A stretch of DNA of 64,000 nt from Bin87 sp963665395. GTDB lineage: Bacteria > Chloroflexota > Dehalococcoidia > Lucifugimonadales > UBA3495. A program made the position numbers and the translations under genes. Positions 35,720-46,426 of the stretch are shown here, piece after piece. Position 1 is the first letter of the stretch. Every line of letters begins with the position of its first letter. The notes under the pieces are model-generated. The model did not search any database, was not told the origin of the DNA, and was given only the letters and a program-made list of their open reading frames with translations. The stretch spans positions 124,001 to 188,000 of the forward strand of contig OY762251.1 in the NCBI GenBank assembly GCA_963665395.2. Reading direction: 5' to 3'.

Positions 35720-35816
35720 TTCTGGCGGGAGCTTGGGCAAACCAGGCTGAGAGGGCGGCCAAATTCGTCGCCGACCGCTGTACCTGACTCGGATAATGCC
35801 GGCGTAGGGACAGCAG
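35720..35816 (+). promoter_or_regulatory. TPP riboswitch (THI element)
   Basis: The conserved TPP-aptamer parts are present in order: a GGGAGCTTGGG-type P2 strand, CAGGCTGAGAGGGCGG (pyrimidine sensor), then ACCTGACTCGGATAATGCCG and GCGTAGGGA. It lies 110 bp upstream of thiG and is followed by a terminator hairpin, so thiamine pyrophosphate should repress thiGES by early termination. Confidence 0.95.
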
Positions 35817-35833
35817 GCAGCGTTTGTATTTTG

Positions 35834-35859
35834 CCGCCGGGTTCTTGCCTGGCGGTTTT
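35834..35859 (+). terminator. Intrinsic terminator of the TPP riboswitch
   Basis: Stem CCGCCGGG (35834-35841) and CCTGGCGG (35848-35855) with a 6-nt loop and TTTT after it. Its position between aptamer and thiG makes it the likely expression platform. Confidence 0.85.
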
Positions 35860-35924
35860 GCGTTTGGCATATTCCGGGCGTCGTCATTTTGACGTGCCAG
35901 GTACGACACAGGAGAGTGGCAACG

Positions 35925-36710
35925 ATGGCCGATGAACTGGTGATAGGGGGCGTGACCTTCAATTCCCGGCTGATTGTGGGAACCGGTCGACACCGCAGTA
36001 TGCAGGAAATGGTCGACTCTCTGGAAGCGTCCGGCGCTGAGATGGTTACCGTTGCCATCCGACGGTTGGATTTGGACAACCCTGAACAGAACATCCTGGA
36101 GTACATCAACCTCGACAAGTACCGTCTTCTCCCCAATACGGCCGGCTGCCGCACCGTGGAAGAAGCCTTGTTCGTGGCCCGTCTGGGCCGCGAGGTTGCC
36201 CAGACCGACTTCGTAAAGCTGGAAGTAATCCCGGACGCCAAGTATCTGTTCCCGGACCCCAACGGAACCCTGGAGGCGGCCCGCCAGCTGGTCGATGAGG
36301 GGTTCAAGGTATTGCCCTACATCCACGCCGACCCGGTGCTGGCCAAAAACCTGGAGGAGGCCGGCTGCGTCACCGTGATGCCACTGGGTTCGGCCATCGG
36401 CTCCGGCCAGGGTATTCACACTGTCGAGGAAGTCAGGATCATCCTGGAAAACGCCACGGTTCCGGTGGTGGTTGACGCCGGCCTGGCCGTGCCTTCCGAT
36501 GCCTCCAAGGCCCTGGAGATGGGCGCCTCCGCCGTGCTGGTGAACACCGCCATTGCTCAGGCCGAAGACCCCGCGCTCATGGCCGACGCTTTCCGCAAGG
36601 GCGTTGAGGCCGGCCGCCAGGCGTACCTGGCCGGCCGCATCCCGGTTCGCACCGAGGCCATCCCCAGCAGCCCGCCGGCCGACGTGCCCGAGCCGGTGCT
36701 GGCCGACTGA
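35925..36710 (+). CDS. thiG: Thiazole synthase ThiG
   Basis: 261 aa. Makes the thiazole phosphate moiety of thiamine from deoxyxylulose 5-phosphate, ThiS-thiocarboxylate and a glycine-derived imine. VIGGVTFNSRLIVGTGRH at the start, DFVKLEVIPDAKYLFPD with the Schiff-base lysine near residue 98, CVTVMPLGSAIGSGQGI, and VPVVVDAGLAVPSDASKALE, MGASAVLVNTAIA are the family blocks. ATG at 35925 with AGGAGA nine bases upstream. First gene of the riboswitch-controlled thiG-thiE-thiS set. Confidence 0.97.
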   Translation: MADELVIGGVTFNSRLIVGTGRHRSMQEMVDSLEASGAEMVTVAIRRLDLDNPEQNILEYINLDKYRLLPNTAGCRTVEEALFVARLGREVAQTDFVKLEVIPDAKYLFPDPNGTLEAARQLVDEGFKVLPYIHADPVLAKNLEEAGCVTVMPLGSAIGSGQGIHTVEEVRIILENATVPVVVDAGLAVPSDASKALEMGASAVLVNTAIAQAEDPALMADAFRKGVEAGRQAYLAGRIPVRTEAIPSSPPADVPEPVLAD

Positions 36711-36720
36711 GCGGCGCATC

Positions 36721-37419
36721 ATGGCGATTTCCCTGCCCTATCCCTGCCTGTGCCTGGTGACCGACCGGGGGGTGTGCCCGCCGGATGAGTTGCCGCAACG
36801 GGTTGCCGCCGCCGTGGCCGGCGGTGTGGACCTGGTGCAACTCCGCGACAAGGAACTGCCGGGCGGCGCACTGTTGGAACAGGCGACGGCGTTGCTGGAG
36901 ATTACGCAGGGCCGGGCGCTGCTGCTGGTGAACGAAAGGGCCGACGTGGCCGCTGCCAGCGGCGCCGGCGGCGTGCAGTTGGGCGAGGCGGCGATGGCCA
37001 CGGAACTGGTGCGAACCATCGTGGGCGGTGACTCAGTGATTGGCCGCTCGGTGCATTCCGTTGACGGAGCGAAAGAGGCCGCCGCATCAGGCGCAGATTT
37101 CCTGCTGGTGGGTACTATGTTCGCCACCCGTTCGCATCCCGGCGAGGAACCCTCCGGCCCCGGCCTGTTGGAGCGTATCCGGGCCGCCGGCGTCAACGTA
37201 CCCCTGATTGCCATCGGCGGCATCACGCCCGCAAACGTAACCGAAGTTATGAACGCGGGAGCCAACGGCGCGGCGGTCATCACCAACGTGCTCGCCAGCG
37301 ATGACCCGGCGGCAGCAGCGCGGCGACTGAAAGCGGCCATGGTCGATGCCATCGCCGCTGGCAGCATTGACCGCAACGAAAGCGGCGCGAACGACCGCTA
37401 CGCAATGGACAGGAGGTAA
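36721..37419 (+). CDS. thiE: Thiamine-phosphate synthase ThiE
   Basis: 232 aa. Couples hydroxymethylpyrimidine diphosphate and thiazole phosphate to thiamine phosphate. PCLCLVTDRG, VDLVQLRDKELPGGALLEQA, LLVNERADVAAASGAGGVQL, VIGRSVHSVDGAKEAAASGA, DFLLVGTMFATRSHPGE, PLIAIGGITPANV and GANGAAVITNVL are all present. ATG at 36721, 10 bp after thiG. The extra 20 residues at the C-terminus are polar and not part of the barrel. Confidence 0.97.
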   Translation: MAISLPYPCLCLVTDRGVCPPDELPQRVAAAVAGGVDLVQLRDKELPGGALLEQATALLEITQGRALLLVNERADVAAASGAGGVQLGEAAMATELVRTIVGGDSVIGRSVHSVDGAKEAAASGADFLLVGTMFATRSHPGEEPSGPGLLERIRAAGVNVPLIAIGGITPANVTEVMNAGANGAAVITNVLASDDPAAAARRLKAAMVDAIAAGSIDRNESGANDRYAMDRR

Positions 37420-37427
37420 GCGCCGCG

Positions 37428-37631
37428 ATGATTACCCTGAAAGTGAACGGCAAGCCCCGCGAGATTGACGAGGGCTTGGACTTGCAGTCCTACCTCGCCA
37501 CCATTGACGTGAATATGCGCTTCATCGCCGTCGGCTACAACGGGCAGGTGGTGCGAAAAGAGGATTTCGGCAACGTCAAGCTGCACCCGGGCGACGCGCT
37601 CGAGATAGTCCGCCCGGTGGGAGGGGGCTGA
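37428..37631 (+). CDS. thiS: Sulfur carrier protein ThiS
   Basis: 67 aa beta-grasp protein that ends in the required GG (RPVGGG), where the thiocarboxylate forms. MITLKVNGKPREIDEG, RFIAVGYNGQVV and LHPGDALEIVRPV are typical. The AGGAGG ribosome site lies inside the last codons of thiE. No thiF, thiO or thiH is visible in the window. Confidence 0.95.
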   Translation: MITLKVNGKPREIDEGLDLQSYLATIDVNMRFIAVGYNGQVVRKEDFGNVKLHPGDALEIVRPVGGG

Positions 37632-37635
37632 CGCG

Positions 37636-37887
37636 ATGGCCTCCGGTGGAGATGCTGGCGAAGTCGCGCTGGACAAGGTACTGGCGGATGTTGCTGACGC
37701 GCATCCGGATCGGGTTGAGGGCTGGCTGCGCAACGAGCCGGGGCACTGGGGTTTCTTCGCCGGCCAGGCCGTGCTGGCAGTCCGGGAACTCATCGGCCGG
37801 AGCCTGGAGGATCCGGAACGCCGCTTCGTCTGGCGCCGGATGTGGCTGGTCTTGCAGCAGCGCCAGCGGTCGGATTACTTCAACTAA
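37636..37887 (+). CDS. Small hypothetical protein following thiS
   Basis: 83 aa, ATG at 37636, 4 bp after the thiS stop, with GGAGGGGG in the thiS tail as ribosome site. Helical, Trp/Arg-rich second half (GWLRNEPGHWGFFAGQAVLA, RRFVWRRMWLVLQQRQRS). No family recognised. Position suggests co-expression with thiamine genes. It ends 4 bp into the convergent hicB stop region. Confidence 0.75.
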   Translation: MASGGDAGEVALDKVLADVADAHPDRVEGWLRNEPGHWGFFAGQAVLAVRELIGRSLEDPERRFVWRRMWLVLQQRQRSDYFN

Positions 37888-38258
37888 TCGTCATCCTGGC
37901 AGCACTCGTTGACGTATGCCGGCGGATGCAGAGTCTGTTCGGCTACCCATTCCACCGTTTTGGCCAGCCACTCTTCCAGAGTCTTGCCTTCTGATCTAGC
38001 GGCGGCGTCCGCTGTCCGGTGGACTTTAGAACTGACCTTGAACGAGATTTCGCCCGAATACGGCTTGTCTGGATCACGGCCCCATTCCCGGCACGCATCG
38101 AGATAGTCGTCCACGGAAAACTTGAACTCCCTTCGCAACTGCTCGACAGAATCGCCTTCGAAGGTTATCACATCGCGCGTATCTACCACCGTGCCGAAAA
38201 AAACTCCGGCGCCGTCGTCGAAGGTTACCGCTGCCCGATAGCCTTTGTACTCCATCAT
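37884..38258 (-). CDS. hicB: HicB-type antitoxin
   Basis: 124 aa. The N-terminal partial RNase-H-like fold, YKGYRAAVTFDDGAGVFFGT, VVDTRDVITFEGDSVEQLR and FKFSVDDYLDACREWG, is typical of long HicB proteins. The C-terminal GEISFKVSSKVHRTADAAAR is the RHH-type DNA-binding part for autoregulation. Starts at ATG 38258 inside the stop of hicA (4-bp overlap). It should neutralise the HicA ribonuclease. Confidence 0.9.
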   Translation of the reverse strand: MMEYKGYRAAVTFDDGAGVFFGTVVDTRDVITFEGDSVEQLRREFKFSVDDYLDACREWGRDPDKPYSGEISFKVSSKVHRTADAAARSEGKTLEEWLAKTVEWVAEQTLHPPAYVNECCQDDD

Positions 38259-38518
38259 GGTTCTATACCCGCTTCGATCAAAAATGCGCGTACTTGTTCT
38301 ACCAGACCTTTCCCAGCCACCCGCTCGGGATGCGGTCGATGGAAGTGCGAGCTTGCGCTGTTCAGCACTACGAAGATGCGCGATCCTGCCCGTTCTTGAA
38401 TGGCGGCTCCACAAGCCAACAGCAGTGACTCGATGCTGGCCCAACGGATATTCGCCCGAGTAGGTTGATCGAATATCGCTGCCAACGTGGCCCGGTGTCG
38501 CCGCCTCAATGATACCAT
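38255..38518 (-). CDS. hicA: HicA-type toxin
   Basis: 87 aa. TLAAIFDQPTRANIRWASIE, the catalytic-strand region with GSRIFVVLNSASSHFHRPHP (the histidine is expected to act in mRNA cleavage), and GLVEQVRAFLIEAGI at the end match HicA, a small mRNA interferase. ATG at 38518 is the most plausible start; a TTG three codons on is also possible. Forms an operon with hicB, toxin first. Confidence 0.88.
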   Translation of the reverse strand: MVSLRRRHRATLAAIFDQPTRANIRWASIESLLLACGAAIQERAGSRIFVVLNSASSHFHRPHPERVAGKGLVEQVRAFLIEAGIEP

Positions 38519-38536
38519 GATGGGCAGAACCGATCT

Positions 38537-38576
38537 GCCCCCTCTGCGTAACGCAAGAGGGGGCTTTCGGTTTTTT
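38537..38576 (+). terminator. Strong hairpin with T-run
   Basis: GCCCCCTCTGCG (38537-38548) pairs with CGCAAGAGGGGGC (38552-38564, one bulge), followed by TTTCGG and TTTTTT on the forward strand. It lies between ridA and hicA and would stop rightward read-through. Confidence 0.8.
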
Positions 38577-38582
38577 GGGTGG

Positions 38583-38975
38583 CTACTCCACCACTGCGAT
38601 GGATTCGATTTCCACCACGTAGGCCGGGTTGGCCAACTCGCTGACCACCAGCAGCGTGCTGGTCGGCGGGTTGCTGGGGAACAACTCGCTACGGACAGCG
38701 CGGATTGCCGGAGCGTGTTCAATCCCGGTCACGTAGGTGGTGGTCTTCACGATGTCGGCCAGGCTTCCGCCGGCGGCGCTCACGGCGACTTCAATGTTGC
38801 GCCAGATCTGCCGGGTTTGCGCCTCGGCGTCGCCGGCGCCCACCACGTTGCCGTTCTCGTCCTGCGCCACCATGCCGGCGATGTACACGGTGTTGCCCGC
38901 CTTGACCACGGCGGTGAAGCCGGATGGTGACGGGTCCGCGATGCCGCTGGGGTTCATGTAAGCGCTGTTTGCCAT
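38583..38975 (-). CDS. RidA-family (YjgF/UK114) protein
   Basis: 130 aa. The family deaminates reactive enamine/imine intermediates. SPSGFTAVVKAGNTVYIAGM, VAQDENGNVVGAGDAEAQTR, QIWRNIEVAVSAAGGSLADI, VKTTTYVTGI and FPSNPPTSTLLVVSELANPA are typical; the usual catalytic Arg before STLL is Pro-Thr here, as in non-archetypal RidA subfamilies. ATG at 38975 with AAGGAGG seven bases upstream. It is downstream of an MFS gene on the same strand (32 bp). Confidence 0.93.
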   Translation of the reverse strand: MANSAYMNPSGIADPSPSGFTAVVKAGNTVYIAGMVAQDENGNVVGAGDAEAQTRQIWRNIEVAVSAAGGSLADIVKTTTYVTGIEHAPAIRAVRSELFPSNPPTSTLLVVSELANPAYVVEIESIAVVE

Positions 38976-39007
38976 TTTGTTGCCTCCTTTGTTTGAGTCG
39001 GGTTGGA

Positions 39008-40294
39008 TTATACTGCCGCCGCGCCTCCGGCGGCGTCGGGTTGGGACGCCAAAGCTCGGGGTGGCAAACGGGGCGCTTTCGCCAGGAAAATCAGCATCCC
39101 CGCGCCGGCGTACATCGCCATCAACACCATGAAGACCACCGAATAACTGTCCGTGAACGTGAGCAGATAGCTCCCGAACAGCGGCCCAATCCCCAGGGCC
39201 GTGGTCTGGAGCGGCCCCAGCGAACCCATGATGGCCCCGAAGGAACCCCGCCCGAAGTATTGGGCCAGCAGCATATGCTCCAGCGTGCCCACCGTGTTGG
39301 AGAAGAACCCCCACAGGATGGCGAACAGATAGGCCGTCAACACGGAGTTGACGCCGGTAATGAGAAAAATCCCCGTCGCCACGGCCCCGGTGATGGTGAT
39401 TACCATACAGTACCGAGGGCCCAGCTTGTCGGCCATATATCCCCATACCAGGGTCGTCATCGCCAGCACCGCGCCCAGGCTGCCCACGCCCACCGCCTGG
39501 GGATTGGACAGGCCGGGGCCGGACTGGCTCACCAGGTACGGCACCAGAATATAGCCCGACCCTGCTGACGCTATGATCGCAAAAACGGCGGTGCCGGCGA
39601 TACACCAGTAGGCGCGGGTTCGCATGGCCTCCCGGGCGGTCCAGCTGAATTCGGGTTCCAAGCCCGGGGCGGCCCCACCCCGACCGCCACCGGCGCGCGC
39701 CCCAGCCGGGTGGCGCGCGCCGTCGGGCAGCATCCCGATTTCCTCCGGCGTCCGGCGCATGGTCAGGAATACCGGCAGCGCCAGCAGCAGCAGGAACACG
39801 CCGACGTAACCGTAAGCCGCCCGCCAGCTCTGGTTCAGCGCAATCAGCGAAATGATCTGGATGTTGATGGCGCCGCCCACCGGCCGGGCCATGCCCGATA
39901 TGGCAATGGTAATGTTGCGCCAGCGGCGGAAGAAGTTGACCGTAGCGACCCGGGGCACCACCCCGATGAGGAACGGATTGCTGATGGAGCGGGCGATGAC
40001 GTAGGGGATAATGAATTGCAACAGCGAGTTGTTGTTGGTCGCCGATATGACCAGCAGGCAGCAACCGACGATGATCAAGCCCAGGGTAGTGAGCAGGCGC
40101 GGGCCGTAGCGGTCGGCCATGAACCCGGCCACGGGAGCGAACAGTCCCGAGATCCACGTCCCCGCCGTAACCGCAATGGCAATCCGTTCAATGCTCCAGC
40201 CGGCGTCTTCCGAGATATACACCTGGATCGTCCCCATCACCACCTGCGATACGCTGGCGCCGCCCGCGCTGGACAGGCAACCCATGGCCAGCAC
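39008..40294 (-). CDS. Major facilitator superfamily transporter
   Basis: 428 aa from GTG 40294, about 12 hydrophobic segments. The loop 2-3 signature is GFMADRYGPRLLTTLGLIIV and its repeat in the second half is GYMADKLGPRYCMVITI. It resembles monocarboxylate or oxalate/formate-type carriers. The true N-terminus seems to extend upstream: the frame continues with PPTPFFYGWLVLAMG, which is typical for these carriers, but no ATG, GTG or TTG lies there. A non-standard start (possibly CTG) or a sequence error is likely. Substrate unknown. RidA follows 32 bp later. Confidence 0.9.
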   Translation of the reverse strand: MLAMGCLSSAGGASVSQVVMGTIQVYISEDAGWSIERIAIAVTAGTWISGLFAPVAGFMADRYGPRLLTTLGLIIVGCCLLVISATNNNSLLQFIIPYVIARSISNPFLIGVVPRVATVNFFRRWRNITIAISGMARPVGGAINIQIISLIALNQSWRAAYGYVGVFLLLLALPVFLTMRRTPEEIGMLPDGARHPAGARAGGGRGGAAPGLEPEFSWTAREAMRTRAYWCIAGTAVFAIIASAGSGYILVPYLVSQSGPGLSNPQAVGVGSLGAVLAMTTLVWGYMADKLGPRYCMVITITGAVATGIFLITGVNSVLTAYLFAILWGFFSNTVGTLEHMLLAQYFGRGSFGAIMGSLGPLQTTALGIGPLFGSYLLTFTDSYSVVFMVLMAMYAGAGMLIFLAKAPRLPPRALASQPDAAGGAAAV

Positions 40295-40492
40295 CAGCCA
40301 CCCGTAAAAGAACGGCGTGGGCGGATGCCAGTCCAGGAAACGGCGTAATGGAGAGCGGGTCAGGGGTGACCTCTCGAGGAGCGCGACACCCGGGTCCGGG
40401 GAGCGGAGCGCCGTAGCGGGTTCGAGTTGGGGCCAATCGGCGATAAATATACTCCCAATTGGCTATCAAATAAAGCCGCCCGGTTAACATCA

Positions 40493-40525
40493 AAGCCGGG
40501 GCGGTTACGCGCACCGCCCCGGCTT
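40493..40525 (-). terminator. GC-rich hairpin downstream of groEL
   Basis: The 13-bp arms AAGCCGGGGCGGT and ACCGCCCCGGCTT flank a 7-nt loop. It lies 28 bp beyond the groEL stop on the leftward strand. The T-run after it is weak (TTTGATG). Confidence 0.75.
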
Positions 40526-40552
40526 GCATCCCTCGGGATGTTTGCTTGAGAT

Positions 40553-42172
<1,620 letters not shown>

Positions 42173-42221
42173 TGCGTTTCTCCTCAGTTGAGTGTGTGCG
42201 GATGGGTCGAAAAAGTGGGTG

Positions 42222-42512
42222 TTAGCCGATCTTGGCGAGGACGTCAGACTCGCGCATGATCAGGTACTCTTCGTCGCCGTCTTCGTACTCGGTGCCGGCG
42301 TATTTGGAGTAGATAACCTTGTCGCCCACGGTCAGTTCCATGGGGATGCGGCTGCCGTCGTCAGCGGCGCGGCCCGGCCCAACGGCGACGACCTCGCCTT
42401 CCTGGGGCTTCTCTTTCGCCGTGTCGGGCAAAAGGATGCCGCCCCGGGTCTGGGCCTCCTGCTCCATGGGCTTGATGACGATGCGCTCGCCTAGTGGTGT
42501 GAAAGTGGCCAC
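42222..42512 (-). CDS. groS: Co-chaperonin GroES
   Basis: 96 aa. FTPLGERIVIKPMEQEAQTR, GGILLPDTAKEKPQEGEVVA and VGDKVIYSKYAGTEY (mobile loop and base) are typical. The start is GTG at 42512 with AAGGAGG six bases upstream. No CIRCE element (TTAGCACTC and its inverse) is visible upstream; the spacer instead carries a half GTCATTGCGAG repeat at 42571-42600. Confidence 0.96.
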   Translation of the reverse strand: MATFTPLGERIVIKPMEQEAQTRGGILLPDTAKEKPQEGEVVAVGPGRAADDGSRIPMELTVGDKVIYSKYAGTEYEDGDEEYLIMRESDVLAKIG

Positions 42513-42611
42513 TGAATGCCTCCTTGCAATGTGGTGTTTTGGTTTTCCTGGTGATGTTGCGCCCCTGCCATTGTCATTGCGAGCGTAGCGTGGCAATCTC
42601 GCTGGCGGGCT

Positions 42612-42797
42612 TCACTTTTTGCGGGCGTAGTCCGTGGTGTAGAAACCGGAACCCTTGTAGATGACCGGCACGGCGTGGAAAATACGCCGGGCGGTGCCGG
42701 AACATTCCGGGCATTCCCCTTCCGATGGCGCGCCGAAGCTTTGCCGCTGGTCATACTCGTGGTCGCAGTCGGTACACCGATAAACGTACCTGGGCAT
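42612..42797 (-). CDS. FmdB-type zinc-ribbon regulatory protein
   Basis: 61 aa. MPRYVYRCTDCDHEYDQRQS and ECPECSGTARRIFHAVP give the two CxxC knuckles of the FmdB/CxxC_CXXC_SSSS family. ATG at 42797 with AGGAGG upstream. About 100 bp ahead of groES on the same strand. Function in the family is poorly known. Confidence 0.92.
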   Translation of the reverse strand: MPRYVYRCTDCDHEYDQRQSFGAPSEGECPECSGTARRIFHAVPVIYKGSGFYTTDYARKK

Positions 42798-42937
42798 TGA
42801 TTGCTACCTCCTAGCGTCGGTCAGCCGGCTGCTGGCCGGGCAGGTTGCAATCTATTTTCGTCGCACGGTGACCGTTTTCCAATGGGCTTAATGTTAAAAT
42901 TGCATTGAAAAATATTGAGCGCGCTCGCTTTGGATGG

Positions 42938-43041
42938 TCAGAACCAGGATTTACCGGATTTTAGGATTAGCAGGATTGGGTTTGCTGTGGCGCAGGGGAA
43001 ATAGTGCGGCAAATCCGATAATCCGATAATCCTGCTTCTGA
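42938..43041. repeat. GGATT-rich inverted repeat family, copy 3
   Basis: Arms TCAGAACCAGGATTTACCGG and, inverted, TCAGAAGCAGGATTATCGGA. It ends 11 bp before the histidine-kinase start codon, so it occupies that gene's leader. Confidence 0.88.
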
Positions 43042-43052
43042 CGATTTCCGAT

Positions 43053-44644
43053 ATGGTGAATCATAGTCAAAACTCAAACCCATCCCGTACACCGGGCCGT
43101 GACGACAGCGTCGAACTGCAACCCGAGTTGGAGAACATACTGCGCAACGCGGTGCGCGCGTTGGGCGGCAGCGCAGCGGTGGTGGCGACCTGGGATGACG
43201 CCGTGCGCCGTTTCGTGGTCACCGGCGCCTACGGACTGGACCGGCCCCAGATCGCCCGGATCCGCCCCCTGCTCAACGAGGCCATACCCGACCTGGCGCT
43301 GAGCCGCGAGCCGTTCACCTTGCTCTCTGCCCTGGTTACACAGTTGTCGCTTCCGGTGTCCGCCAGGGGGGAGATGCAGAACCCGGTGATGGCGGTGCCG
43401 CTGCATACCGGCGACGAGAACGTGGGCCTCATTTTCGTGCTGCGTTCCTCGGACGCCGCCAATTTCTCCCAGCTGGATCCCCCGGTGCTGGCGGCTTTCG
43501 CCGAGCAGGCCGCCATCGCCGTGCAGTCGGCGCGGCTCACCCACCTTTTGAGCCAGGAGAAGCAACGGGTGGAGTCGATCTTGGAGGGCAGCGCGGACGG
43601 CATTTATACCGTGGACGCGGCGCGGCGCATCGTCAGCGTCAACCCGGCCATGGAGCGGCTGCTGGACCGGCCCGGCGAGGAACTGGTGGGAATGCCCTGC
43701 GCCGTGGCGCTGGACTGGCGCGACCGGGATGGCCGTCCGCTCTGCCCCGGGCGGTGCCCCATGCTGCATACGTCGCCCTCGGGCGAAGGTGTTGCTAACA
43801 GCGGCAACGTGACGGAGTTGGCTGCAACAGTCCGCTCACGCACCGGCCAGCGCACCGACGTGGCGTTGGTTTATTCCGTGGTGCGGTCGCCGGAGATGGC
43901 GCCCCTGAACGCCGTGGTCAACGTCCGGGACATGACGCGGGTTCGGGAGGTGGAGGAGATGCGCTCCACCTTCCTGTCCATGCTGGGCCACCAACTGCAA
44001 ACGCCGCTGGCCATCATCAAGGGCTACACCAATACCCTCTCCCGGCCCGACGCGGAATGGGACGCCGAGACCCTGCGCCGCAGTTTCGAGGCTATCGAGG
44101 AAGAAACCGACCACATGAGCCAGCTGATGAACCGGCTGCTGCTGGCCTCCCGTTTGGAAACCGGCGCTCTGCCCCTCAACCGGGAGCAGGTGAACCTGGC
44201 GGCGGTGGCGGAGAAGGTGGTGGGGCGGATGTTGCCCACGTCGGACCAGCACGAGTTTTCCGTTTCCTTCCCGGAAGATTTGCCCCCGGTAATCGGCGAT
44301 CCCGCGTTGCTGGAAGAGACCCTGGTGAACCTGGTGGACAATGCGGTGAAATACTCCCCCGGCGGCGGCCCGGTGACCGTAGCGGGGCGTCAGGACGACG
44401 GCAAGGTTCACCTCACCGTGACCGACGCCGGCGTGGGCGTGCCCCGTTGGGAAACCCGGCGCATCTTCGAGCGGTTTCACCGCTCCCAAGACCCGGTTCT
44501 GTCGTATTCCCGGGGCATGGGGTTGGGCCTCTACATCTGCGACGCGATCATGCGGGCCCATCACGGCGACATTACTGTTGCCAGCGCGCCGGGAGAAGGT
44601 TCGGTATTTACCCTGTCGTTCCCCAACGGCGCGGAGGCGCCGGA

Positions 44645-44648
<4 letters not shown>
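43053..44648 (+). CDS. Soluble GAF-PAS sensor histidine kinase
   Basis: 531 aa, no membrane segment. Residues 25-165 are a GAF-type domain (AAVVATWDDAVRRFVVTGAY ... FAEQAAIAVQSARL). A PAS domain follows at about 175-295 (ILEGSADGIYTVDAARRIVS, NPAMERLLDRPGEELVG), then the HisKA dimerisation helix with the phospho-acceptor His near residue 312 (SMLGHQLQTPLAIIKGYTNT). The usual HELRTP is HQLQTP here. The ATPase domain has LVNLVDNAVKYSPGGG (N box), VTDAGVGV (G1) and SRGMGLGLYIC (G2). The stop overlaps the start of the response regulator (ATGA), so the pair is coupled. PAS contains CPGRCPMLH, a possible metal or redox site. Confidence 0.95.
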
Positions 44649-45350
<702 letters not shown>

Positions 45351-45370
<20 letters not shown>

Positions 45371-45881
45371 CGCCGGCGTTGCGGGCCATGGCGATCTCCC
45401 GGGCGGTTTCCACCGGCATTTGCTCGGTGAGGCGGATGGCATCCACCCACTTGACGCTGGCGTAGCAAGCCTGGCCGGCGCTGACCAGCCGGCAGGGGCC
45501 GCCGTGCGCCTCGGGAAGGTCGGCTCCGTTGAGGCGCGTCGCCAGCAGCACGGCGTCAGCGTCGGCCAGCGCAATTGCGACGGTGAAATCGGACGCAGAC
45601 ACGGCAGCGTAGCGGGCATTGGGCAAAGGCGCGGCGGCTTCCAGCAACGCCGACAGGGGAACCCCTTCCCATTCCTGATCGGGAACGGACCACCCTTCCG
45701 TGCAGCGGAAATCGTCAGTCAACGCTTGCCGAGTCAGCTCGGTCAACTGCTCCGCGGTGAACATGGTGGGGCGCTGCACCAGTCCCTCCACCCGCAGGCC
45801 GGGCCAGGTCTCGGGACGGCCGTGATGGTGGTCGAAAACCGGCAGGGTATCGTAGATTGGGCCGGGGTTGGAGTTCGACAT
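45351..45881 (-). CDS. Molybdopterin-domain (sulfite-oxidase-type) protein
   Basis: 176 aa. The Moco-binding fold is suggested by WPGLRVEGLVQRPTMFTAEQ, then DFRCTEGWSVPDQEWEGVPL (the Cys is the expected Mo ligand) and the LLEAAAPLPNARYAAVSASD block. LPEAHGGPCRLVSAGQACYA, SVKWVDAIRL is the conserved end of the domain. No Tat signal, so it is either cytoplasmic or uses a partner. It is the last gene of a leftward operon with a four-helix membrane protein (14-bp spacing) and an MmgE/PrpD protein. Confidence 0.87.
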
Positions 45882-45895
45882 CGCACACCTCCGAA

Positions 45896-46417
45896 TTAGA
45901 CAGGCGTTCCACGGGTCATGGTAACGGCCACAACCACAATCAGAATGGTCAGCAGGACGTTGACGCGGGCGATCCAGACCACGACTTTACGCAGCGCGGG
46001 CAGGTAGCCCGGCGGGTCGGCGCCAGACTGTATCGCTTCAATCAGCCGGTTGGTGTGGGGGCCGATGATGAAATCATGGATGGCGCTGAGCCAAATTACG
46101 ACGACCACCAGGGCCACCTTGACCTGCAACACTGCGACGAAGTGCCCGCCCTGGCTGAAAAACTCCGCGAACCCGACGCCGTACCGGGTGGGCAGGATGT
46201 ACAGGCCTGTGGCGACCAGCAGCGCGATGCAGATCCACGAAATCACACGGAAACGCCGCGCCATCAGGCCCAGCAATTCCGGCGGCAACACGGACGGCTG
46301 CCCCGGCGCCGGCGCAAAGCGCCGCATGACCGGTATCAGCACCAGAGCCAGGAACAGGCTCCCGCCAATCCAGATGATGGCCGAAGCCAGATGAATGAAA
46401 ACCGCTGCCTGGTACAT
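45896..46417 (-). CDS. Four-helix membrane protein, CopD/DUF2269-like
   Basis: 173 aa with four hydrophobic segments (about 5-30, 56-78, 90-112, 145-167). HLASAIIWIGGSLFLALVLI and the ARRFRVISWICIALLVATGL segment resemble CopD-like or DUF4149/2269 proteins, which carry conserved His that may bind haem or copper. The neighbouring molybdopterin protein suggests a membrane electron-transfer partner, by analogy with MsrPQ; this is inference. Confidence 0.82.
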   Translation of the reverse strand: MYQAAVFIHLASAIIWIGGSLFLALVLIPVMRRFAPAPGQPSVLPPELLGLMARRFRVISWICIALLVATGLYILPTRYGVGFAEFFSQGGHFVAVLQVKVALVVVVIWLSAIHDFIIGPHTNRLIEAIQSGADPPGYLPALRKVVVWIARVNVLLTILIVVVAVTMTRGTPV

Positions 46418-46426
46418 GAATCTTCT

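Noticed and set aside
42513..42611. CIRCE/HrcA control of groESL
   Set aside because: No TTAGCACTC-N9-GAGTGCTAA pair upstream of groES.
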